Positions 7,762-16,800 of a stretch of DNA of 64,000 bases are shown piece after piece. The translations under genes and the position numbers were made by a program. This DNA is from a virus. The notes beneath the pieces are model-generated. The model was not told the DNA's origin. It searched no databases and saw nothing but the letters and a program-made list of their open reading frames with translations. The number at the start of each line of letters is the position of its first letter. Position 1 is the first letter of the stretch. Location: positions 1 to 64,000 of IMG/VR virus record IMGVR_UViG_3300034198_015569. The stretch is one strand, 5' to 3'.

Positions 7762-8187
7762 ATGACGTTTTCAACACAAGATATTGTTAATCATGCCGTT
7801 TCTATCATCACTGAATATTGTGATGAGGGGGAATGGAATAGTTATGTTATGAATTTCTATAATGTAACCTATCGCTGGAAACAGCTAAACAATCCCGAAT
7901 TTTTTCTTCTTCAGCCTTACTTTGTTGTCCCTTCTGTGGATGATTTTGTTACACAAGTTAGTAATGCGGTGTGGCTTTCGGTGTTTTATGAAGGCCAGAA
8001 GCGGTATAACGAATTTCAGAAGCCATTTGGCGGTAAGCGTGATAATAAAGCTTCGAATGATGCTGATAAAGCAGCAAAGGAGTTTCTTACCAAGTGGATG
8101 CCGCTAGTTAATGAATGGCGAGAAAAAGAACATAAATATAATGAACAAATGGGCCTCGCTCCCAAAAAGGGAAGTAAAAATAAATGA
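7762..8187 (+). CDS. Hypothetical protein, 141 aa
   Basis: ATG at 7762 with TTGGAG upstream, just past the terminator; the longer ORF from 7684 would start inside it. Aromatic-rich first half, Lys/Ala-rich helical second half (ASNDADKAAKEFLTKW). Its stop overlaps the next start. Confidence 0.7.
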   Translation: MTFSTQDIVNHAVSIITEYCDEGEWNSYVMNFYNVTYRWKQLNNPEFFLLQPYFVVPSVDDFVTQVSNAVWLSVFYEGQKRYNEFQKPFGGKRDNKASNDADKAAKEFLTKWMPLVNEWREKEHKYNEQMGLAPKKGSKNK

Positions 8188-8468
8188 ATGAAACAAAACT
8201 TGAACCAATTGATGATGAATTGGTTCAAACATACAAAAAAGCATGTGCAATATTCAAAAATGACATGCGAAAAACTTTTCTAGGTTTTAAATGGAAATAT
8301 TACAAGAAAACCTTTACCGCAGAAGATATTACCATTGAAGAAGTTGCTAGGGTAATGAGCGCTCTGAATGGTTATGAATTTGTGGTAAAGGATGGTAAGA
8401 TTTTGGGAGAACCTTTTGTTATGGAAGAAGAATTTGATTTGGATCACGAAATAAGTTTAATAAAATGA
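8184..8468 (+). CDS. Hypothetical protein, 94 aa
   Basis: Coupled on both sides by ATGA overlaps. Contains FLGFKWKYYKKTFTAEDITIEEVARVM split by a basic patch; no domain recognised. Confidence 0.7.
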   Translation: MNETKLEPIDDELVQTYKKACAIFKNDMRKTFLGFKWKYYKKTFTAEDITIEEVARVMSALNGYEFVVKDGKILGEPFVMEEEFDLDHEISLIK

Positions 8469-9007
8469 TATTCTATGCTGGAATCGGCGCAAGAGACACT
8501 CCTCCAGAGATATGTTCCTTTATGCAAAGGATATCCCATACACTTTCTAAAAGAGGCTATATTTTGCGTTCTGGAGGAGCTACAGGGGCCGATACGGCTT
8601 TTGAAGAGGGTGCAAAAAGCGCAAACGGCAGAATGGAAATTTTCCTACCATGGGACGGATTTAATGGTAGGAAAATTGACGATATAGAATATTTTCTTGG
8701 AGATTTTAGTGATATTTCTTTAGAGATCGCTCGAAAATTTCATCCTGCATATCATAAACTCGGATACAAAGGCAGAAAGTTTATGATGCGAAATAATAAT
8801 CAGATGTTTGGAAAGAAAATTGGAAAAAGTCGAATTTCTTCGTTTATTATTTGTTGGACTAAGGATGGAAAAGCATCTGGAGGAACCGGACAAGCTATTC
8901 GTATAGCAGAGTATTCAAAAATCAAAGTCTTCAATTTACAAAGAAAAGAAGACTTTGAGTTTTGGTATAATTTTTGTTGTAGTATTGAGAAAAAAGGGGG
9001 CATTTAG
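8465..9007 (+). CDS. SLOG/DprA-like Rossmann-fold protein
   Basis: 180 aa. Opens FYAGIGARDTPPEI (about residues 2-15) and continues LRSGGATGADTAFEEGA (about 37-53) and FLPWDGFNG, the nucleotide-binding pattern of the DprA/SLOG superfamily; near the end TKDGKASGGTGQAIRIA completes it. Members bind nucleotides or nucleotide-derived signals, or act as N-glycosidases; the role in phages is unknown. Ends with TAG, in the hairpin shared with the opposing fibre operon. Confidence 0.85.
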   Translation: MIFYAGIGARDTPPEICSFMQRISHTLSKRGYILRSGGATGADTAFEEGAKSANGRMEIFLPWDGFNGRKIDDIEYFLGDFSDISLEIARKFHPAYHKLGYKGRKFMMRNNNQMFGKKIGKSRISSFIICWTKDGKASGGTGQAIRIAEYSKIKVFNLQRKEDFEFWYNFCCSIEKKGGI

Positions 9008-9015
9008 CCCCCTTT
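8993..9015. terminator. Bidirectional terminator between convergent genes
   Basis: AAAGGGGGC-ATTTA-GCCCCCTTT, with A and T runs on the two sides, so it can serve the plus-strand SLOG gene and the minus-strand fibre gene. Confidence 0.9.
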
Positions 9016-9016
9016 C

Positions 9017-12000
9017 TTAGCTTATAAGATTTCCTGAAACAACCCAAACAGCATTGTTTCCTGCTGCATTGCTAACAACAAATGCCTCTACGACTGCATC
9101 CGTTCCTGCACTTTTAGTATAGCTATTCAAACTCTTAAGAATTGCCCCGCCAGAAGCCACAAATACAGCAGAACCTGTATTTTGTTGATACAATTTGAAA
9201 CGAGACCCAACTGAACTAGTTCCTGGCAACGTCACATTAGTATTTGCCGCTACATTGAATGGAACAATTCTATCTAAATGCAATCCGCTGCTATATGAAA
9301 ATGTTGCAGTATGAGTATTTGCAATTGTAGCAGATTTTAGAGCATAAACAGCCACACCATTATTATCAGCAATACCTGAATATTGGGCAGTTAATGTTCC
9401 ACCATTTGCAATAAATCTAGAAGGTCCAATATAAGTATCTGTCATGGTATAGCTACTTGCAGTCACACAAACTGTTCTAGTGATATTTGTTCCTGCAACG
9501 TGTAGGTTATTACCAATTATAGAAGATTGTAAAGAGCATGATGCAATAACTATATCAGCATCAACTGTTCCTGCACTTGATGAACTGCTGGTAAATCCAA
9601 ATTGGTTCTTTTCAATTATAGCTTGAATTGTTCTTGAATTTGAGTTTCCGTTTAATTTAATGTTATATGCAACGGACATTCCAGCCACATCACCGAAGAA
9701 ATTGCCAGCAATTTCAATTAACATAGTTGCAGCAGATTGAGTGTTATAAACCTCAATCATTTCATATTTCTTAGTTGTGAAACCGGTATAAGCAGGATAA
9801 AATTCATTGTTTATAATTTTAGTACCGAACGTCTCTTGTAGATACATTCCTTTATGAGTAACATCTGTTACTGCATCTGGTCTTATCCAGTTGCTATCAT
9901 AGACGCTTCCTCTTGAATTAAACGCTCTAATTAACGCACTGCCAGCATAATTTGACTTAATTTTATTATTTCTGAAAATAAAAGAATCATTTCCATAATC
10001 TAATAGAATTGCTGAACCCCAGCTAAATGAGGTTGATGGATATCCTGTATCTGCCGTTCCATCAGCACTATTTACCAAATCACAATTTTCAACAATTAGA
10101 TTTTCGTTATTGTAAGCCACAAGTGCAAACTTGGTTGCTCCAGCAACAGCACAATTGTCTATTCTACAATTTTGTGCTCTTTCCATGTAAAAACCATGAC
10201 CACATTCAGAAATGTAAATATCTCTAAAAACATTCTGAAGAGTATTATAGCATATAATACCAGCAGACATAATAGTGGTAGCTACATCGGTCTGGCGTAT
10301 ATCTTGCCCTTTAAATCCTGTAATACGAAGTCTTTCTATTACAGCCTGTTGGGGCGAAAATGTTCCTCCAGATGATACCGGATCAACAAAGTTAATAGCA
10401 TGTCCATTTCCACTAACTCCTGTTAGTGAATTTCCTAATAAAGTCATATCAGAAATACAAATAAATGTTGTATCAACTTGCGTTTTAAACAAACTGTTTC
10501 CAACAACACCAGACGTAATAAATGTTACGTCTACACCAGAACCTTTAACTTTGGTCTTTGAAGGCAAAGTAATAGAACTGTTAACCAAAAAGTTACCAGC
10601 AGGAATTTTAAATGATTTAAAAAATGTTGCAGCTTGAAATGCGGCCGAACAGTCAGTTGAATTATTTCCAATTGCTCCAAGTTGTGTAACACATGGTTCT
10701 TCAACAAATAATACCCAATATCCGCCATTAGTGCTATCTGTTGAACCGTCTGGCATAAATCTATCGGTTGATCTAAAATATGATAGAGCAGGATATCCGC
10801 CAGAATCTATCACTGATTTAGACATTCGAACATATTTACCTCCACCGACTAAAGTGGTTGCTGTAGTAAATACAGGAGCATAATATTGAGTTTCAATAGT
10901 CTTTACAGTTGCTGCAATCGTTGCAGCCTGTGCTGTTGCTACTGATACATAAGTAGGAATTTTTCCAGAAACAATTTCACTCTGCACAAATGCAGTTGTT
11001 GCTAACTGAGTTGTATTTGTTCCTGTTGTGGCTGTTGGTGCGGTAGGAGTTCCAGTGAATGCCGGATCAACTAGTGGCGCCAATCCTACCCATGAGGTAT
11101 TTGTTAAGCCTATAGACTTATACCATACATTATTAGAAGTGTTTAGACAATATTCTCCAATATAAGCTGGAGTCAATGAGCCAGCAGGACTTCCTGCATT
11201 AGTTCTATATTGATTTCTTCTAATACCATTTTGCTTTCTGACAGCATTTCCAGATATAGTTGCAGTTTGTGCATGAACGGATTGATCGAATATTGTAGTT
11301 CCGCCACCAGCTTCAAAATCCCACCATCCAATGCAACCATCAGTTCCTCCTCCAAAAACAGTTCCCCAATTTTCAGCAATTGATAGTCCTGTTGTTGTTA
11401 GGGCATTTGCAGCACTTTGTGATAGCGCATAGTTAAATAGACCTGCTGCAAAGTAATGTGTTGCTAGAGTGCTAGTTGTCGCAAATCCTTGGAAACCAAT
11501 CATAACAATGTTACCAGCAATTGTATCTGTCCACAATCTTCCGCCAGCCGTAAATGATTGCTCAATCTTAACCTGATAACCATTGATATAAACAATAGGT
11601 GTAGAACCAGTACGAACAATTAATAGCTTAACACGCTTATTTGCAAATTTAGCAACAAATCCACTATCAGAGCATCTAAAGGTATTTTCACCTGCCGAAG
11701 TTGGTCCTAGTGATCTAATATAAAGATTTCCATTAGATACGTAAACAGAGAAAGTATTTGTTCCGCCAAGATTGGTTGTCGCTCCACCTAACCCACAAAC
11801 CATTCTAATATTAGAATCTGTAGTATTTGGGCAAATAAAATCGACATACATGCTGAAATCATTTGTTCCAGGCACGTTTCCTGACAATAGAGTTGCTGTC
11901 ACACCACTATAATTTGAAGTAGTATTTGTTAGAATACCACCTTGATTATATGCAGAAGCCAAAGCCATCTTATCATTTTCAACTAATCTAAATGCATTCA

Positions 12001-13642
12001 ATGAAGGATATGGGGCTTCAATATTCGCAAGTCCAGTTCCAGAAATTTCGTTATTGTAACCTTCCTGTCTAATTCTAATCTTCTGGTTAGTGTTTAGAGT
12101 TACGTTTCCAAGAAGATTTGAAATTTCAATTCGGCTATCATAAAGCTTACCAATGTCGATATGATAAGTTGTATCGATATTTCCACGGAATACCGTAGAC
12201 ATTACTTGCATGTTTGAGACTCTGACGTTATCAGAACCGTAAATTCTAAGCATTCTGCTGCTAATTACTGTAATGTCTCTGTAATCGATATAATCAGTAG
12301 CATCTCCTGAATCATCAGGAGCAAAGTATACAGTATAAGGATCAAACGAACCTTGTGTTTCAGAAAAGATATTTTCCATTGTTCCTGAAGCCGATTTTCT
12401 TAAGAAAATCTGTGCATTCATATGAGATGATACAAAATAACAGCTTGTTAGACGGAAATTCTGTGCATACTCTAGAGCCAATAGAACATCTGTTGCTGAA
12501 GAAGTTGATGCTGACAAGAACAAACAGTTATCAAACTGATTTGCACCATTTCCACCAAGACCCGAACCAAAAGTTCCATATTTAGGAGTTAACGCCCAAT
12601 CGGAATTGTTCATCGCCATAACACAACCGTGTCCGGTTAGTGGGAACATTAAGCAATCAGAGAAATTGTTTACTTCACTTGATAAGAAGAATGCGCCAGC
12701 TTTAGTAAATCTACCTAGAACAAATACATCTCTAAAGATATGATTTCCTGATGAATTATTTCCTGTAGTTCTTCCTCCCATGAAACCATATTGAGGAAGA
12801 GAAGATGTTCTTGTGGAAACAACTGAAAATCCTTTGAAGTACATATAGTTTGAATCAATTAATTCAAAGAATCCATAGCTAATTTCGCCGCCGATAAAGC
12901 GAGTAGAACCAGAACCATCACCAATAATTTTCATTCTTTTACTATATAGAGATGGTAAATTAGCGCCAATACCAGAATTGAATCCATTCATGTTAATTGT
13001 AGTACCAATGACATAATCGCCAGCAGGCACATATAGAGTATCACCATTCAAGAATGCTACGTTTATAGCAATTTGAATAGCAGTACTGTCATCAGTCGTT
13101 CCGTCACCAGTTGCGCCGAACCATCTAGCATTCATGTCTCCTGTGAATACTCTAACCCATGCTCCAGAAGATGACGCAGTAGAATCCGCTTTAATATAAA
13201 TGCCTTCTTGAGTATCGGCTGTTACTTGAGAAGAATAATTTCCAGCTTTCCAAGCAAAAAAGCCTTCTCTTCCAGCTTCGCTCAAATAAACTCTACCGAC
13301 AGAAGTTGCAGCAGCTTTTAATGCAGTTCTTGTTGTATATACTTGTCCTGGAATTGCAGCTTGAACAAATGCAGTTGTTGCTAATTGAGTTGTATTAGCT
13401 CCAACAGAAGCAGTTGGACCTGTTGGAGTTCCAGTAAAATCAGGAGAAGAAAGGTTTGCTTTTAGTAAAAGTGCATCTTCTAATCCTACCACATTGGACA
13501 TTTCTACCGGCCCTGTAAGACCAAAAGAACCATTTGCTGTAACTATACTACCATTTGCTGTAACTGCAATAAGTTTTGCAATACTGTCTAAATCAACAAT
13601 ATTTAAATTATTAATATAAGTATCGAATCTTTGTGTTGCCAT
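9017..13642 (-). CDS. Tail fibre/tailspike with two pectate-lyase-like beta-helices
   Basis: 1541 aa, last gene of the minus-strand fibre operon. Two copies of a phage fibre repeat (FTGTPTGPTASVGANTTQLA near residue 70 and FTGTPTAPTATTGTNTTQLA near 850), each ending in TTAFVQ. After each copy comes a pectate-lyase-type beta-helix opening (ARWFGATGDGTTDDSTAIQ near 172; QLGAIGNNSTDCSAAFQ near 975). Between them, at about 560-790, sits a concanavalin/LamG-like jelly roll (FSMYVDFICPN, IGWWDFEAGGG). It is therefore a modular receptor-binding fibre likely to bind or cleave host surface polysaccharide. No catalytic residues can be assigned by eye. Confidence 0.85.
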   Translation of the reverse strand: MATQRFDTYINNLNIVDLDSIAKLIAVTANGSIVTANGSFGLTGPVEMSNVVGLEDALLLKANLSSPDFTGTPTGPTASVGANTTQLATTAFVQAAIPGQVYTTRTALKAAATSVGRVYLSEAGREGFFAWKAGNYSSQVTADTQEGIYIKADSTASSSGAWVRVFTGDMNARWFGATGDGTTDDSTAIQIAINVAFLNGDTLYVPAGDYVIGTTINMNGFNSGIGANLPSLYSKRMKIIGDGSGSTRFIGGEISYGFFELIDSNYMYFKGFSVVSTRTSSLPQYGFMGGRTTGNNSSGNHIFRDVFVLGRFTKAGAFFLSSEVNNFSDCLMFPLTGHGCVMAMNNSDWALTPKYGTFGSGLGGNGANQFDNCLFLSASTSSATDVLLALEYAQNFRLTSCYFVSSHMNAQIFLRKSASGTMENIFSETQGSFDPYTVYFAPDDSGDATDYIDYRDITVISSRMLRIYGSDNVRVSNMQVMSTVFRGNIDTTYHIDIGKLYDSRIEISNLLGNVTLNTNQKIRIRQEGYNNEISGTGLANIEAPYPSLNAFRLVENDKMALASAYNQGGILTNTTSNYSGVTATLLSGNVPGTNDFSMYVDFICPNTTDSNIRMVCGLGGATTNLGGTNTFSVYVSNGNLYIRSLGPTSAGENTFRCSDSGFVAKFANKRVKLLIVRTGSTPIVYINGYQVKIEQSFTAGGRLWTDTIAGNIVMIGFQGFATTSTLATHYFAAGLFNYALSQSAANALTTTGLSIAENWGTVFGGGTDGCIGWWDFEAGGGTTIFDQSVHAQTATISGNAVRKQNGIRRNQYRTNAGSPAGSLTPAYIGEYCLNTSNNVWYKSIGLTNTSWVGLAPLVDPAFTGTPTAPTATTGTNTTQLATTAFVQSEIVSGKIPTYVSVATAQAATIAATVKTIETQYYAPVFTTATTLVGGGKYVRMSKSVIDSGGYPALSYFRSTDRFMPDGSTDSTNGGYWVLFVEEPCVTQLGAIGNNSTDCSAAFQAATFFKSFKIPAGNFLVNSSITLPSKTKVKGSGVDVTFITSGVVGNSLFKTQVDTTFICISDMTLLGNSLTGVSGNGHAINFVDPVSSGGTFSPQQAVIERLRITGFKGQDIRQTDVATTIMSAGIICYNTLQNVFRDIYISECGHGFYMERAQNCRIDNCAVAGATKFALVAYNNENLIVENCDLVNSADGTADTGYPSTSFSWGSAILLDYGNDSFIFRNNKIKSNYAGSALIRAFNSRGSVYDSNWIRPDAVTDVTHKGMYLQETFGTKIINNEFYPAYTGFTTKKYEMIEVYNTQSAATMLIEIAGNFFGDVAGMSVAYNIKLNGNSNSRTIQAIIEKNQFGFTSSSSSAGTVDADIVIASCSLQSSIIGNNLHVAGTNITRTVCVTASSYTMTDTYIGPSRFIANGGTLTAQYSGIADNNGVAVYALKSATIANTHTATFSYSSGLHLDRIVPFNVAANTNVTLPGTSSVGSRFKLYQQNTGSAVFVASGGAILKSLNSYTKSAGTDAVVEAFVVSNAAGNNAVWVVSGNLIS

Positions 13643-13645
13643 ATA

Positions 13646-13879
13646 TTATACAATTCCTATTATATTTGATGCTGATGTAGCAGGTAAAATTTTCTTAGCT
13701 CTAATCATTAAATAAAATCCAGATGGGACAGTAAAAGTCAATTCTGTCCCATCTAATGTTTCGAGTACAACATCACCAGAGCCACCGATAAAGAAAAATT
13801 TAGGAATGACTGTTAAAGGTGTATTGCTTGGTGTAATATTAAATCCGTCACGACCGGCGGCTCCAATTGCTGAAAGCAT
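13646..13879 (-). CDS. Small fibre-operon protein, 77 aa
   Basis: Preceded by GGAG on the minus strand and placed between two giant fibre genes. Sequence is mostly beta-strand (VVLETLDGTELTFTVPSGFY). Likely a fibre-associated or receptor-interacting accessory protein, judged by position only. Confidence 0.6.
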   Translation of the reverse strand: MLSAIGAAGRDGFNITPSNTPLTVIPKFFFIGGSGDVVLETLDGTELTFTVPSGFYLMIRAKKILPATSASNIIGIV

Positions 13880-13894
13880 TATTATTCTCCTTAA

Positions 13895-16800
13895 TTATGT
13901 AATATTATTTATTTGTTTTGCAAAATCTGTAATTTGCTTTCGCATGGCGTCCATAGTCTCATATGGAATATCTCCATTTGCAGCACTATATGGCGAAAAC
14001 TCTAAATCAATTTGTGACAAAATATTTTCTTTTAGAGTACTTGCACCATTTACACCGTTTTGAACTTGTTGATCTAACCACAAACACCATTTGTGATCAG
14101 CGACGCCCATTGCATATTCAGCAAATCGACCTGTGATATCATCAGGGTCATTCTGAAGAGTTCCATCACTAGAAACACGGACGGGCCATGTCATAAAATC
14201 AGCAATACCAGAATATGGATTAAATGGTAATGATGCATATCCGTTGGAAGAAAACATAGTAAAGTTTTCAAATTCAGACGCCCATAGATAAAACCCAACC
14301 AACCATCTCGTAGGTCCAGAGTTATAAATCCATGGAGTTATATCATTTTCTTTAAAGCTATTTATCGTTTCGCTATTGATCCATCCACCAGCACCAAAGT
14401 TACCATTATTTACTTGACCAATATCAATATATCCTCCGAATGCTGCTATAAAGTTCTCCAAACCGCCCATATCACCACCACACGCAGAAACTGTTTTCAT
14501 TTCTGGTATAACATCATGAATGGCATCACATTGAACACGTACAAGGTCTACCGCAGGAGTAGGAATGTAATTAATATTTACGTCTACTTTAACAGGCATT
14601 TCATCAACTAATGCAACATACGGAACCATAGGATATATTGATGTATTAGATTTAATAACATCAATAATATCGGTCTTAATACGCAGCATTGAAGACTTAG
14701 CCTCTTCGGTCATACGATTTAGAAGCCATTTTCTTTGTTGATCAAAATCAATATATGTGGTAGCTCCGGGAGTGCCATCTCCATTACGTATCCAATCATA
14801 ATCATCCATTCGATAAAATAACCAAATTTCATCGCCCGGATTAAATACAGCAGATGGATCAAGATTCATAAGATCATTTTTTTCATTATTCCCCGTTGGA
14901 CCTTCATTACCTATAGTATATGGAATATCTACATATGTAGTTCCGTTAACAGAAGCCCAAAGCATATAATTTCTAAACCAAAGAACAGAATCATCGGTTT
15001 CAGGATCAATAAATTTTAAAGTATCCGTAGGATCAGTAATATTTAATTGTGATCTATAATATTCGTGGACAGCTTCTCTCGAAAAAGTATTTCCAGCACC
15101 AAGCATTGTTGCAGGAAATTTTGCAACAAGAGTACTCATTGAGGGACTAAAAGTATTTCCCATAGCATTAATAAATGACGGTGCACTTGTAAACGCTTGA
15201 GAAGTTATAAATGATGAAAATTGTTGATATAGAAAATATGGTGTATTGCCCATACCAGCAGTTTTATATTCTCTTAATTCAGCCAAGAATTTATCAATAT
15301 AAGTTGCATATGTTGTTTCACCAGATGGCGCTGACGGATATGCCGTATCAAAGAAAGGAGGAACCGTTGGCACTGCTAGCATATTCATTCCTTGTTTAAC
15401 ATGATTTTCTATTTCACGTTGGCGAACCCTAGTGTAGGTACCATATCCTTGTGTTTGTCCAGGCGCACTGATCCACAATGAATATGGATTATCAAATAAG
15501 TATGAACCTACGCCTTTTGTTACAGTAGGTAAGGAAATAGGAATAACTCTAACTTTAAATTCTTTAGTTACTTCTGCACCATTTATATTCACTGTAATTA
15601 TGCCAGTATACAAACCTCCAGGGGCATTTGCAGGAACATCGATTTGTAAAAAGATGCCTCTAGGAACATTTTTCTTTATATTGAATTTATCAATTTCCCC
15701 TCTCCAATAGGAAAGGGTTCTGGTGCCTGCAACACTCTGTTTTATATTCCATTGTCCCCAACGAACAATAGGTGTTATGGAATTTGAACCGGAAGTTAAA
15801 TTGGAGACAGAAAGAGTTGATTCTGGCGCATCTTCGCCCGATAAACAAATAAACTCAATATGTTCAGTTACTCCTCTAGCAACAACATGTTCAATAGGAG
15901 TTATATCGTTATAATGATTTTCAAATGCTTTAGAATCTTTAACTTCACTCTGGAAACTAATTTCTATGATTTTATATTCACCAGTTGTTAACGTTCTCCA
16001 AGGATAATCACCCCAATCAATAATAGTATGGGTAGTATTAAATTGGCTCTTTCTAGAACCAAAGTATTTCACTTTATCTGTCAAATCTTCGATAGGATTG
16101 ATCATTAATCCTACCATTTCAGTGGCCCATTGAGTATCAGCATTATTTACTGTTACTTGTAATAGATTTGTATTTGAAACTACAATATTATTAGCGGTAA
16201 TAGGATTTCCTAAAGTATGACCATATGTATCCCATGGGTTATCATTATCAGAGAAATATTCAACTTCTCTTGATTGCATTTTTCTTTCGTTCATCCAATC
16301 ATGCAGACGATTTTGATAATTCATATCTTCAATCGTTACTCCATTAACAACGGTAGTTCTTCTTAATGTGCGAGACCAATTTCCGTATTCATTAATCCAT
16401 TCATTCCATAATACAATATCATATGTTCCGGGATCGATATTTTTAGCAGTAAATCTTTTAACATATCGCAATGCAATATTATTAAAAGCGTCAGCGGCGA
16501 GCAATTGAGTTGCACCAGATTGTAATGGCACTATCTGAGAACCATTAATGGGAGACGTAGAATATGTATTAAGATACCAAGAATTATTTGCAGAATTCGT
16601 ATCAGAACTCACAACAGTATTGAAACCGGATGCGGCAGGCGCATCTCCAAAATGCCAACCTTGAGCTTTAGCAACTTTAAATTGAAACCCTTGTAATATA
16701 TTAAAATATTTGTATAGTATATTTCCTCCCGAATTAGCAATTATACGAGATATTTTGGTTATATCCATAAATCGGCCTGGATTATAAGCATTTTTATTGC